Below, one piece after another: positions 1 to 12,020 of a DNA stretch of 64,000 nucleotides (positions are counted from its first letter, which is position 1; every line of letters starts with the position of its first letter). A model generated the notes under the pieces. The model had not been told where the DNA came from, ran no database searches, and saw only the letters and a program-made list of their open reading frames with translations. The translations under genes were made by a program, and so were the position numbers. The stretch covers positions 186,001 to 250,000 of the forward strand of contig JAPJBO010000010.1 of assembly GCA_030068145.1 (NCBI GenBank). The letters are read 5' to 3'. This stretch comes from Diplonema papillatum (Eukaryota > Euglenozoa > Diplonemea > Diplonemida > Diplonemidae).

Positions 1-261
1 TCAACGTCCGCCTGAGACGCATCACGAATGTCTTCGAACTCGGGACCACCTGTGCGTGAGCAAAGTTACAGGAAGAAATGCGTAGTTTTGTTTTATTCTT
101 TTACTTCTTAGTTGTCCAATCCGCTGTACCCCACCTTTGCGAAAGGTACACCTCATCCGAATGCTGTCACGGCTTGACAATTTCTGCTGCCACCGCACTT
201 GAATCGTTTGAATGCAAACACTGCTTCGTTTTACTCCCGTATCTGCGGGGGTGAGACGACA

Positions 262-641
<380 letters not shown>

Positions 642-1653
642 TATGCCTAATGATCCCCGCGCGTCCGTTTTTGACAAGCAGTCCACATCGGGCTACCAGG
701 GATGGACGCTGCCGAAGGAGTTCTCTCTGTCGTTCACAGAGTTAGTAGGAAAGCCGTTTCCGAGGCGGTACATTGTCCTCTCGGACTTGAGCGGGTGGAT
801 CATGCACTTCTTCGGCGGTCTACCGGAGGAGCAGCAACTGCTTTCCGCGAAGGCCGTGGTTCGGGATCTCCTGGACGTGGACGAAGGGAGTGACTTGGAC
901 GGGAAAGTGGAGGCGCTAGAATCGTGGAAGGTGGCAGCCCTGCTCGCCGATGCGTCGCTGGTTAACCCGCGCGTTCTGAAGCTTGCGATGAAAGCTAGTT
1001 CGAAGTGGAAAGCCGGCGCACCGGATCTCAGGCGCCCGGACGGGGACGACGATCAAGATGTACCCCGCCCACCTACGCCGCCGCGGACTCCTCCGATTTC
1101 TCCTAGGCGGGCTGCCGTCGACGATGGCGCAGCTCTGCGATTGGAGCTCGGGGCCCTTCGCCAGGCGGTGGCGGAGCTGCAGGGCGTAAAGAAGGGCGCA
1201 CCTTCGGAGTCGACTCTTCGTTCGTTCGTGGCTGAGGCAAAGAACGTGTTGGACTGGAAGGGACAGATGGCCGTTGACCCGGAGACGCTAGTCCGGGACC
1301 TTGACGTGGCGTATGTTGCTGGGAGGCGGCATTTGCCAGGTGGGGACCTGCTCCACGACGTCTTTACCAGGCTCAAGTGCTGGTTGATTTCGGCGGCGAC
1401 GACAGACGGCTGGGAAAGCTGCCCCGAACAGGTGAGGCTCGGCAACGACCTTCTCCTTGACCTCCGTGCACAGCGCGTCTACGTCGAGGAGGGGATAAGC
1501 CGAAAGTCCGTCATGCGTGGTCTCCAGCAATTGACGGATGATCCGTTCGACAAGGTCGTGGCCGGGATTCGAGGACAACGGGAAAAGACGGAGCGTCCGA
1601 GGCGGCAGTACAAGAAGTCGCAGGGAAACGGAAAGGCCGGAGGAAAACATTGA

Positions 1654-2877
1654 CTGGCCGTCCTCCGGCCCCAAAAACCCTTGCCAGTTACAAAGTCTGT
1701 CCATCCGGGCAAAATCAAGCAAACTCACGTCCTCACGCCCCAGATCGTGGAGCCTCGCCAGACCCTTCACGCAAGGAGAGACCTCCCTCTTCCGAAACCG
1801 CCTGGTCGTGCAAGAGCTGTGCCTGCATTGGCGCCTTCTTCGACGTTGCTGAGCGGCTGTCCGACGTTGCTGAGACCCTCCAGCGTGTCCTCTCAGGCGC
1901 CAGGGTTGGCGAGCCGTCCGCAAACAGCTTTAGGCCGCGCCATCCACAGTCTGCTGACGGGTTGGACACCTGGGCGCACGATCCGTACGGGGGAGGCGCG
2001 AGTGACGGTGCCGCAGGCGGAAGCGCGCTTGACGGCACTCGCGCAGACGATCTGGGCCGAGACCACCCTCCAGGAGCGCCGTGGCTTGTGGCGTCGGCTC
2101 CAGGCCTGGACATCGGAGCGCGGCCTCCTGATCGATGCGAATGTTGCGTGTGTCTTTCTGGCGGCAACAGGCGTGAGGCCTCAGGGGCTACTTACGTATG
2201 CGAAGTCCCTGTCGGCGGTGTTTGGGGCGATGGGCCTCGACAGCAGTCCCCTGCGTGTGCTCTCTTCGGCACTGCGCAATACAGGTGCGGCAGTTCCTCT
2301 ATGTCAAGCTACCCCGGTAAAGAAGCAGACCCTCCTTTCGTGGGCGGGGGGCCAGCCGGCCACGATCAGGCTCGGGGTGTTTCTGTGTTGGAAGACGGCA
2401 GCCCGTTGGGGGGAGGTAGCGTCGCTTTCGTCGCACCAATTTCTGCTGGTTACGACGGAGGAAGTCATCGTCGACTGGATGCAGACGCCGAAGGGCCGCC
2501 GCCGCAACCCCTTCCGGGCGTCGAGATTCACTGTCGTGAAGGGGCACCTGACCGCCGAGATTGCGGCCCTCTATCAGGTCTGTGCGCCGTTCCGGCAGCT
2601 CTCGGCGATGACGGCAACGACCTTGGATGCTACCTGGGCCCGAACTCCGACGATGAGCGGGTTCTCCGCTCACTCGATCAAGAGAGGGGCGATGACGCAG
2701 CTGTTCGCGCTGATGGCACGCGGGGAACCGATCCCGCCGCACCTCGTCGATCGCCTGGGCAAGCACGAGGAGAAGGGCGGCCCGGGGACGCTATCCGACA
2801 TGACGATTCGGTACGGCGGTGGCCTCGTCGACATGGCACGCGCCCTGGAGACGGGGAAGGTCACGATCTTTCTGTGA
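1654..2877 (+). CDS. tyrosine recombinase (YR) of retrotransposon
   Basis: The frame is the same as gag, opening directly after the gag TGA, with no ATG near its 5' end. Numbering from a TTG at 1681, the tyrosine-recombinase residues are R242 (in AARWGEVASL), H331-x-x-x-R335 (HSIKRGA), H362 (GKHEEKGG) and Tyr378 (TIRY). All catalytic positions of the family are therefore present and in order. The protein should integrate the circular cDNA by strand exchange over a short shared core. The absence of an initiator suggests expression by readthrough of the gag TGA, by frameshifting, or from a spliced or internal start. It overlaps the long open frame that carries RT. About 398 aa is normal for a retrotransposon YR. 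Confidence 0.9.
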   Translation: MAVLRPQKPLPVTKSVHPGKIKQTHVLTPQIVEPRQTLHARRDLPLPKPPGRARAVPALAPSSTLLSGCPTLLRPSSVSSQAPGLASRPQTALGRAIHSLLTGWTPGRTIRTGEARVTVPQAEARLTALAQTIWAETTLQERRGLWRRLQAWTSERGLLIDANVACVFLAATGVRPQGLLTYAKSLSAVFGAMGLDSSPLRVLSSALRNTGAAVPLCQATPVKKQTLLSWAGGQPATIRLGVFLCWKTAARWGEVASLSSHQFLLVTTEEVIVDWMQTPKGRRRNPFRASRFTVVKGHLTAEIAALYQVCAPFRQLSAMTATTLDATWARTPTMSGFSAHSIKRGAMTQLFALMARGEPIPPHLVDRLGKHEEKGGPGTLSDMTIRYGGGLVDMARALETGKVTIFL

Positions 2878-3008
2878 CCAGCTTCTTGCGGTCGGATGTC
2901 TTCGAGAAGTCGGGCGGGCATTCGATCACCAGACGAGGCGGCTCGACACGGCTCCCTCGGACGAAGGAAGAGAAGGAGGCTCCCCTTCACGCAGCATCCA
3001 TCGACTGT

Positions 3009-4547
3009 ATGGACGTGGAGAAGTTGAAGAATCGGATGACACCGGCGGCGCGCAAGCGTTTTGACGATACGTGGCGCCTGACGTTTTCACCGGAAACCGG
3101 CGACCTTCTACCGTCAATGGGATCGCCTTCCCGACTCGATCCTAGACATGCGCGCGAGCTGTCCAAACACGGTATCGCCAGACGAGCGCCTGGTCCGGGC
3201 CCTCTGGTAAACGTGCCCTTCACCGTCATCGAGGAGAAGGACGGGGCGTTGCGCCAGCGATTCATTTTGTGGTCGTTCGATGGGAATCGTGTGGCCGACG
3301 CCCAGGGTTACGAAGCGCACGTGCCATTGGGGCATGTGTCCAAGTACCTTACCGCGGTACATGAGGAGTGTGGCACGACGCGGGACTTCAGAACGGGGTT
3401 CTACGCAGTGGCCATTCCTCCAGGCGCAACTCGGCTCTTCCGGTTCTGCGACGCGGAGGGCGCATGGTGGGAGTTGACACGTCTCCCCATGGGGCATTCG
3501 TGTGCCCCGGAGATAATGCACACTCTTGCCGCCGTTTCGGCCGGGCATCCGGACTACGTGATGCCCGAGTTTGCGGAGCGCTCTGTGGTTGTCGATGTGT
3601 GGGTCGACAACATCAGATACGCCGGAACAAAGAAGTCCGTCGTCGAAGCCACTCGACGTTTGGATCGGACCGCCTCCGACTGCGGCCTAACTTGGAAAGA
3701 GACGGATTCGCAAACTGCCTCACGGCAGTACGAGTTCATCGGAGTCCGGTGGGATCATGTGTCACACCAGGTGGCGCTGTGCCGCAAGCTCAAGCGGAAG
3801 CTGTTGGAAACGCGCTACGTGCTGGGTGCTGCGACCGTTCCGGCGCATGAGTTGGAAACCTTGGGAGGGCGCCTGCTGCACGCATCGGCCATCGCGGGGA
3901 TTTTCCCCGGGTCCTTCTGGTTTTCGCTGAAGTTTCTCCGACGTGTCACCAACGCGTTGAATCGAGGAGCCAAGCTGCCGTCCGATTACGTGTCGATTTC
4001 CCCGTGCGTGCGGGCGTCTCTGCAAACCTGGATTGATTCGGTTTTGAAACCTCGCAGTCTTCCAACCGGAGCGGCGAGGCCGTCTATAACGGCCTTTGTA
4101 GATGCCAGTAAAAAAGGTTGGGGGGGCGTCCTCGTCGACTCTCGCACATCAGAGGTGACTATCCTTGGTGCGGCGTGGTCCCGCGAGGAGTCCCTCTTTC
4201 ATATAAACGAGCTCGAGGCGCTGGCTTTCGAGCGTGTTCTTTTGTGCTTGCCCGATACTGTGTCTGGGGGTCGGGTTGACGTTGTCGTCGACAACACAAC
4301 CGTCAAAGGAGTCGCGCGGAAAGGTGCGTGTCTGCGGAGTTCCGTGTTGAACAACGCGGTGGTTGCAGGTTTGAAGCGGGTGCAGTCCTTGAACTGCGCT
4401 ATATCGGTTCGATGGGTGAGGAGTGCAGGAAATCCCGCTGATCTCCCATCCCGGGTTCCCTTGACGGCCTTCACTCCTCAGTCCGTGGCGGCGGTGACAC
4501 AAGCGGTGAGGACGTTTTTCACTGGCGGAGTGGTGGATGGATTGTGA
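3009..4547 (+). CDS. reverse transcriptase / RNase H of YR retrotransposon
   Basis: About 512 aa from the ATG at 3009; the frame is open back to 1650 and overlaps the whole YR gene, so the true start is uncertain. The RT core is visible: LTRLPMGHSCAPEIM (palm/motif B region), then VVDVWVDNIRYAG at the catalytic Y/F-x-D-D position. Here the motif reads W-V-D-N, with Asn at the second Asp. RNase H follows with AFVDASKKGWGG, an INELEAL glutamate, VVVDNTTVKG and a C-terminal SAGNPADLPSR. This set is typical of DIRS-type RNase H. The ORF stops just inside repeat B1. No methyltransferase domain is seen downstream. Confidence 0.9.
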   Translation: MDVEKLKNRMTPAARKRFDDTWRLTFSPETGDLLPSMGSPSRLDPRHARELSKHGIARRAPGPGPLVNVPFTVIEEKDGALRQRFILWSFDGNRVADAQGYEAHVPLGHVSKYLTAVHEECGTTRDFRTGFYAVAIPPGATRLFRFCDAEGAWWELTRLPMGHSCAPEIMHTLAAVSAGHPDYVMPEFAERSVVVDVWVDNIRYAGTKKSVVEATRRLDRTASDCGLTWKETDSQTASRQYEFIGVRWDHVSHQVALCRKLKRKLLETRYVLGAATVPAHELETLGGRLLHASAIAGIFPGSFWFSLKFLRRVTNALNRGAKLPSDYVSISPCVRASLQTWIDSVLKPRSLPTGAARPSITAFVDASKKGWGGVLVDSRTSEVTILGAAWSREESLFHINELEALAFERVLLCLPDTVSGGRVDVVVDNTTVKGVARKGACLRSSVLNNAVVAGLKRVQSLNCAISVRWVRSAGNPADLPSRVPLTAFTPQSVAAVTQAVRTFFTGGVVDGL

Positions 4548-4762
4548 TCTCGCCTGGTTGGCCCATTGACATGGTCAACAGGCACACTCTATCCCATTCG
4601 CTAGTTGCAAGTTATCAAGGTTCTGTCTGACTTCTCTTTCCTCCCCTTTCCGATGATGAATACTCCGGATGGCGTAGGTAGCCAAGCCCACCCTGAGTAC
4701 AATGACCGAAGACCTAAGCCGAGACCGAGTGCGATGAGGCCAGAAGCTAGCTGCCAATTCCT
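4541..4762 (+). repeat. split direct repeat B1
   Basis: This 222-bp sequence starts ATTGTGATCTCGCC and ends AGCTGCCAATTCCT. It recurs at 4900-5121. It contains the stop codon of the RT ORF and abuts A2. Confidence 0.93.
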
Positions 4763-4881
4763 TTAGTACACGGTAGGAACTGGAGCAAAGCGCATGGCAG
4801 GATGAGCACACCACCCGAGCCTACAACAGGAGACTTCGGGTGGGCTGAGGTGGGTCTTCTGAGACTGAATTCTTCTTCTTC
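4763..4881 (+). repeat. split direct repeat A2
   Basis: Second copy of A1, directly following B1. The B1-A2 junction (ATTCCT/TTAGTA) represents the circle junction used in YR integration. A short 18-bp C-rich spacer separates A2 from B2. Confidence 0.93.
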
Positions 4882-4899
4882 CCGCCCTCCCTTGCCCCC

Positions 4900-6316
<1,417 letters not shown>

Positions 6317-7921
6317 TTAAAACCCTTGAAAGCACAGATCGTAGTGCGGGATCTTGGTCAAGTTGGTCACGCTTCTCTTTTTCTTCCGATTCAGCTCGGG
6401 AGACACGTCCTCCCACAGGCCATCGACAGCGACGGGGCTGGCCTTGAGCAATGAAGAAGAGGGCCGGAGCGACTGATTGATGTCCTCCGGCAACTTGAAG
6501 TCCAGCGGCCACGTGTAAGGTGTGGGATCAGGCGAAGAGAAGAACGTGTCGTTGTTGGAATCGGGTGAGGGAGATGGGAAGGGTCGCGAGGCACCGGGCT
6601 GCTTGGAAGGCCGGAGTTTGCAGCCGGTCTTGCCCCACAAGGCGACCATGAGCGTGATGCGGCGGTCGGAGCTCGTGCTCGGGAAGGAACGGCCGGGTAT
6701 CACGCCGTGCAGCACGTTCGCTGGGTACGCAACAATGCGGTTGACATTCGGGTATACAAACCATCCCGTCTGCGAGAGTTGCTGGTCGCCGTGGTACTGG
6801 GTGGTGACCAGCGTGGGCCCGCCGCATTCCGGGCCCGATAGGTAGATGATGCAGTTGGCCAACGGGTTCCGAACGCCGCCCTTCCCTTCGTTGTCCGCGT
6901 CGAAGTGCAGCTGGTGCCCGTGCGTGTGCGGCCTGCAGTGCGCCCACCACTCTGCATACAGCGCGTCCTCGGCCGCGGCGATATCCCTACGCATGATGCC
7001 CGCGACGTGCTGCACGACGACGTCCATCAGGTTCGCCGGCGGCTGGTCCAGCGAGTGCCGGTACGAGAAGTACGGCGTCTCACCCACAACATACCGGTGC
7101 TCTCGCCAAAACCGCGCGTCCGGTGCGAACGACGCCCGCAGCCTTGCGACAAGGTCCTCCGGCAGCGCGTTGTCGTACGCGGTCACGTACTTGCCGGAGA
7201 GCCCGCTGCCGGCACCTTCCTCCTCCTCCTCCCCCCCCGGGGGGCAGCCTGCGGTACCCGCCAGGGGGTACCGCAGGACGGCGGTGGACAGGCGGTAGTG
7301 GTAGCCGAAGCGCTTGAGCAGGTTCCGGGCGTCGACGCGGAGATCTTCCTGCACGTACGCGAGGCAGAGGGTCTGTGCCGCCTGGAAAGCGACGTCCGCC
7401 GCGGCGGCCCTCGACTTTTCGGGGGTGCCAGGCGCGGCTGCGCGTGCCTCGGCGCGGGCGAGGAGCAGCTCCGTCGCATTCAGAAACGCGTCGAGGTCGG
7501 GTTCGTCGGCGGCCGTCTCCCGGCTGGCCTCCAGCCGGCGCAGCTCTTCCCGGAGGGTCGGCTTCCCCGCAGCCCCCCGCAGCTTTTTGGCGGGGCTGCC
7601 TTCCGGGTCGGCTGCTCGCTCACCACCTGCGCACGCGCCTCCGCCGCTGCCGCCTTTCTCTCGCCGCTTCTTCGCTGGCCTTTCTTCAAGCGGCGCGCAT
7701 TCCTCCGTCGGTTCGGCTCCCGGCTGCGGCGCGGGCCTGCTGGCTTCCGCGTTTTCGTCGGCGCTGCTGCCTTCGCGAGGGCTGGAGGCGGCGGCGGGCG
7801 GCTTGCTTGTTGTCCGCCCGGTCGGCTTTGTCTTTTTCTTCACCAGCCGCTTCTTCGCATGCCCGGCCGGAGCTTCGGCCGCCCGGTTTGCGGCTTTTTT
7901 GGCCGTCTTCTTCACCTTCAT
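6317..7921 (-). CDS. 2-oxoglutarate/Fe(II)-dependent oxygenase family protein
   Basis: The protein is 534 aa and intronless, starting at the ATG giving MKVKKTAKK. Residues 1-120 are a Lys/Ala/Pro/Glu-rich low-complexity region with basic clusters that could act as nuclear signals. The C-terminal half holds a double-stranded beta-helix oxygenase domain. The iron-binding set is H339-F-D341 (HQLHFDADNEG) and a distal His near 405 (ANVLHGVIPG). An Arg follows about 15 residues later (DRRITLMVALWG) and should bind 2-oxoglutarate. All required residues are present, so it is probably an active prolyl-hydroxylase-like enzyme; the substrate is unknown. A short acidic tract (EEEEEG) precedes the catalytic domain. 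Degenerate copies of its 5' end lie upstream at 8020-9600. Confidence 0.85.
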   Translation of the reverse strand: MKVKKTAKKAANRAAEAPAGHAKKRLVKKKTKPTGRTTSKPPAAASSPREGSSADENAEASRPAPQPGAEPTEECAPLEERPAKKRREKGGSGGGACAGGERAADPEGSPAKKLRGAAGKPTLREELRRLEASRETAADEPDLDAFLNATELLLARAEARAAAPGTPEKSRAAAADVAFQAAQTLCLAYVQEDLRVDARNLLKRFGYHYRLSTAVLRYPLAGTAGCPPGGEEEEEGAGSGLSGKYVTAYDNALPEDLVARLRASFAPDARFWREHRYVVGETPYFSYRHSLDQPPANLMDVVVQHVAGIMRRDIAAAEDALYAEWWAHCRPHTHGHQLHFDADNEGKGGVRNPLANCIIYLSGPECGGPTLVTTQYHGDQQLSQTGWFVYPNVNRIVAYPANVLHGVIPGRSFPSTSSDRRITLMVALWGKTGCKLRPSKQPGASRPFPSPSPDSNNDTFFSSPDPTPYTWPLDFKLPEDINQSLRPSSSLLKASPVAVDGLWEDVSPELNRKKKRSVTNLTKIPHYDLCFQGF

Positions 7922-8019
7922 CCCTTCCTCCCCGTTCTCCTGTGGGCCCAATTCACGACAAATCGCAGTTGAACGTTTGGCTCTCCCTATTATCCCGCCC
8001 GAAACAGAATTGTGCCCTT

Positions 8020-9600
8020 ATATCCGGTCGGCTGCTCGCTCACCACCTGCGCACCCGCGCCTCCGCCGCTGCCGCCTTTCTCTCGCCGCTTCTTCGCTGG
8101 CCTTTCTTCAAGCGGCGCGCATTCCTCCGTCGGTTCGGCTCCCGGCTGCGGCGCGGGCCTGCTGGCTTCCGCGTTTTCGTCGGCGCTGCTGCCTTCGCGA
8201 GCTGAAGCGCTTGGGGCGGCGGCGGGCGGCTTGCTTGTTGTCCGCCCGGTCGGCTTCTTCTTTTCTTCACCAGCCGCTTCTTCGCATGCCCGGCCGGAGC
8301 TTCAGCCGCCTGGTTTGCGGCTTTTTTAGAGTTAAAGTTCGCTTGAAATTCCGGTATTTTAGGGTCTCCGTGTGACCGGGTTCTCCCAGAGCAAGAAAGG
8401 GCTACATGGTTACGGGTTGTATATTTAGTGCACGCTTTCGTTATGGGTTGTGGCTAGCCATGTCCGGCCTTCTTTTTAGAGTTAAAGTTCGCTTGAAATA
8501 CCGGGGTTTTAGGGTCTCCGTGTGACCGTTCATGAATGGGTTCTCTTAGAGCAAGTTTTTGGCCGTCTTTTTCACCTTGATCCCTTCCTCCCCTTTCTCT
8601 TGAGGGCCCAGTATCACGAAATCGCAGTTTAACGTTTGGCTCTCCCATATTATCCCGCCCGAAACAGAATTGTGCCCTTATATCCGGTCGGCTGCTCGCT
8701 CACCACCTGCGCCCCCCGAGCCCCAGCCGCTTCTTCGCTTGGCCGGTCTTCGAGCGGCGCGCATTCCTCCGTCGGTTCGGCTCCCGTCCGGCTGATTTGC
8801 GGGCGCTGCGGCGCGGGGCTCGCCTTCTTCCGCTTTTACATCGGCGCTGCCTCCGCCGCGAGCCGCCGCGCTGGGGGCGGGGCTTGCTTGATGTCCGCCC
8901 GGTCGGCTTCGCCTTTTTCTTCACCAGCCGCTTCTTCGCATGCCCGGCCGGAGCTTCAGCCGCCCGATTTGCGGCTTTTTTGGCCGTCTTTTTCGCCTTC
9001 CTTTTCCTGTGGGACGAAGTCTTGGTTTGAGGTTTAGCAAATTTCCTTTATACCCCGACCGAAACACGTTTTGTGCCCTCGTATCTGGTACGTTGCTTCG
9101 AATCCCATACGGCTCGTATCCCGGTTGCGCGGGCGTGCGTTCTTCCGCTTTTACATCCGCCGCGGGCCGCCGGCCCGCGGCGGGCGGCTTGCTTGATGTC
9201 CGCCCGGTCAGCTTCACCTTTTCCTTCACCAGCCGCTTCTTCGCATGCCCGGCCACAGCTTCAGCCGCCCGGTTTGCGGCTTTTTTGGCCATCTTTTTCG
9301 CCTTCATCCCTCTCCTTTTCCTGTGGGATGAAATCTTGGTTTGAGGTTTAGCAAACTTCCTGCATACCCCCGACCGAAACACGTTTTGTGCCCTCGCATC
9401 TGGTCCGTCACTTCGAATCCCATACGGCTCGTATCCCGGCGCTGCTGCGCGGGCGTGCGTTCTTCCGCTTTTACATCCGCCGCGGGCCGCCGCGCTGGCG
9501 GCGGCGGCGGCGGGCGGCTTGCTTGATGTCCGCCCGGTCGGCTTCGCCAGCCGCTTCTTCACCTGTAGCCGCAAGGCTTTGGCCCAACATAGCGCATTAG
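8020..9600 (-). pseudogene. tandem degenerate copies of the oxygenase gene 5' end
   Basis: At least four units repeat the N-terminal coding region and start-proximal flank of the neighbouring oxygenase (about 8020-8690, 8690-9060, 9060-9345 and 9346-9600). Signatures recur in each unit: KKAANRAAEA, GHAKKRL, PTGRTSSKPPA, and an upstream CGCCCGAAACAGAATTGTG or later variant. None carries the catalytic domain. Two units read through in one frame (8921-9715), but that ORF is a fusion of repeats rather than a gene. The first unit is interrupted by repeat R1. These are partial tandem duplications of the promoter/N-terminal segment. Confidence 0.8.
8323..8555 (+). repeat. dispersed repeat R1, one full and one truncated copy in tandem
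   Basis: The first copy starts TTTTTAGAGTTAAAGTTCGC and runs to about 8467. A shortened second copy covers 8473-8555. Together they interrupt a GGCTTTTTTGGCCGTC site that is intact in the parent gene at about 7900. T-runs lie on both sides, as expected for an insertion that duplicated a T-rich target. Confidence 0.85.
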
Positions 9601-10242
9601 GGAAGACGAACAAAAGCATAGATGAGTCACAACTCTTTGGCAGATGAAAAAAAGGAGGGGTCTGCGCACAGGCCTCCGACTCCTGCCGTGGTGAGCGCAA
9701 ATTGAAAGAGGTCAAGTCATGGTAGTGAAACGCGCGACGCTCTCGCTATTTATATATTTTCGGGAAGTCTGCGGGCGTGAGCGTAGGCGTGATTCACGCG
9801 CCAAAAAAAGCCCGTTTTGGTACGCGCGTGAATGGCTTTGGTCGGATTTTGCTGATATAAAACTCCAGTTTTAGTGCGCCGAGCAACCCGGTACGACGTA
9901 AACCTTTCCACAGGCAGTAGTGTAGTAGAGCAGGAGGTTGTGTGCACAGAGCCCAGGTAGCATGCTCCGACTTCACGTACTGTTAAAAGAAGTTAGTCAT
10001 GTGGCGAAGTTTTCTTCCAACGGCAAGGGTGATGCACAAAGCGGCCCCTTTAAGCCTGCTCTCGTATAAAGCGAAGGAGAACCTACAGGATTGGGCATGT
10101 GGCAAGAAGGTTCGCCTTCCGTCGCAGGGCCTGATGAGTTGCAAACCGAAGGGGGGTTGAAGAGCACCGCCAGGGTGTCCGGTGCGCTGCGAGGAGGTAA
10201 TCAGAGCTCTGATCGCCACGCTCTTCACGCGCGTCACGCGCG

Positions 10243-10460
10243 TGTGGGCTTCGCAATCGACACAAACAGGAACAGGTGTAATTTTCGTTCACCAAGCAGT
10301 TTGCCAAACGTAGCAGCGCGCAGAACGCCGCGTACGCGGCCGCCTCGCCTGACGGCTCGCGTCCCAATGCTCTGCCAACCAGTTAAAGGAAGTGAAACCA
10401 GTTGGCAGGAATTCCTGTTTGGGAGAATGGGAGTCGGTCATAAAACATAGGTTAAATTGA
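10243..10460 (+). repeat. internal 217-bp direct repeat, copy 1
   Basis: Starts GTGGGCTTCGCAATCGACAC and ends in CATAGGTTAAATTG. It recurs at 10523-10738 with a few substitutions and small indels. Confidence 0.9.
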
Positions 10461-10522
10461 CATGAGCCTCTCAAGAGAATTTAACTGGAGTTTTATGTCA
10501 GCAAAATCCGACCAAAGCCTTC

Positions 10523-10738
10523 GTGGGCTTCGCAATCGACACAAACAGGAACAGGTGTAACTTTCGTTCACCAAGCAGTTTGCCAAACGTAGCAGCGCGC
10601 AGAACGCCGCGTACGTGCCCGCCTCGCCTGACGACTCGCATCCCAATGCTCTGCCGAACCAGTTCAAGGAAGGAAAACCATTTGGCAGGAACCTGTTTGG
10701 GAGAATGGGAGTACGTCATAAAACATAGGTTAAATTGT
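10523..10738 (+). repeat. internal 217-bp direct repeat, copy 2
   Basis: Second copy inside the same TIR element, separated from the first by about 60 bp that include the inverted subterminal block. Confidence 0.9.
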
Positions 10739-11307
10739 GGATGAGCCCCACATTGAGAAGTTAACGGGCAGTTTTGAAACGCGCGTGGCTAAAAAAGCTC
10801 CGTTACGGCGAGCGGGCGGAACGCGCGTTTCACTACCATGTCAGGTCAACTATTCCCCCTGCAGTTATATTAGCATACTCTTGAGAGAAAAAAAAAGAAA
10901 GAGGACGGAAAAGAAAGAGGTAGCGGCATGAAATGCCTTTTGCTGTACGTCTACAAACGAGCAGCCGTCTCCAAGAACGAAACCTGAAAGGCAAAGACAA
11001 GCGCGACGAAGCAACTCTACGGCTCGACCGAAGACACACAAACCAAACCCGAAGCAAACAACCAAGTGAAGTTACGTATCCACCCGTAATTTCGAAATTG
11101 CTGTTCGCCGAAGCTAGTCGTGGCGATGAAAACCGATGTGCCCTGAGTAACTCACGCCTCTAGACTGGGTTCTGGTTCAGAGGCGTTCAGCCGTTCGGCC
11201 TGCTTCGAAGCGGCAAGTCGGGCACTCCACTTATTATTTCGTGTTGTTGTTGAGAACGGGTGAGTTGTAAAGAAAAAGATCAGGAACGGGGGGAGAAGTG
11301 GTAATTT

Positions 11308-11362
11308 TCATAGTGAAAGTTCGCTTGAGAATCCGGGGTTTTAGAGTCTCCGGGTGACCAAT
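11308..11362 (+). repeat. R1 fragment
   Basis: Matches the first third of R1: GTGAAAGTTCGCTTGAGA, then GGGGTTTTAGAGTCTCC. Diverged and truncated. Confidence 0.7.
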
Positions 11363-11792
11363 AGTCGAAAGTCTTTTGTGTTTCAAGTGTCTGTTGTCTC
11401 CCGGAGCGCTCTTCGCGCCGGAGCGGGAGGTAGCTGAAACCGATGCAGCCAGCGTCAGGCTGGCCACTTCACTTTTTTGGCTTGTTGGAGAAACGTGTTT
11501 CTTGCAGTTCACGGACTCATCAGGCAACCTCATCAGAATATTTGCGCTTTTACAAGCGGCGCCATATGAGGAACATGACTGTATGGTCGTCTTCACGTGT
11601 TTGTCAAGCAAGACATTCAAGACGATCACAAGCGCGGCTCCATTGGTTCAAACGTGTTATTCGTGGTCAATAAATGACCCGGAATTCCGTTAATTTCATT
11701 GTTTTCCAGAGCATCTCCCAAAAGGATTCGCGCTTTTCTTCGGTGCCTGCACCAACCGCTGCGTCGCTTGTCGACTCTCTGTTAGTACAAAC

Positions 11793-11821
11793 GCCGGCCC
11801 TTTCCGAGCACAAGGGCCGGC
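11793..11821. repeat. perfect 10-bp stem hairpin
   Basis: GCCGGCCCTT and AAGGGCCGGC flank a 9-nt loop. No gene or U-run context to support a terminator call. Confidence 0.6.
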
Positions 11822-12020
11822 TTGAGCACGACTTGCCGACCGTATTTTTAGTACAAGCACTAGTCTGAGGAGAAAGGTTCCTCTAGACTTGCTAAGGGTG
11901 GTCACACCACCCGCCTTCAGTCCACCAGACTGCGCGTTGGCAGCCTGCGTACCAAGCCTCGAGTTCAAAAAGATGAAATGGCACAAACGAAGTCGCTATG
12001 GTTGGATGTTTAGATGACCC

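Larger units (their letters stand above)
9716..10842. mobile_element. 1.1 kb TIR DNA element with 7-9 bp target duplication
   Basis: The ends carry inverted CATGGTAGTGAAACGCGCG (19 bp, perfect), flanked by the direct repeat AGGTCAA at 9709-9715 and 10843-10849. Subterminal segments are also inverted: a GGCTTTGGTCGGATTTTGCT block near 9836 reappears in reverse near 10500. The interior has no transposase-like ORF, so it looks non-autonomous. A duplication length of 7-9 bp would suit hAT- or Mutator-type transposases. Confidence 0.78.

Noticed and set aside
6905..8375. Large plus-strand ORFs (353-355 aa) opposite the oxygenase gene
   Set aside because: Shadows of GC-rich minus-strand coding sequence; no motifs, while the minus strand has a full set of iron-binding residues.
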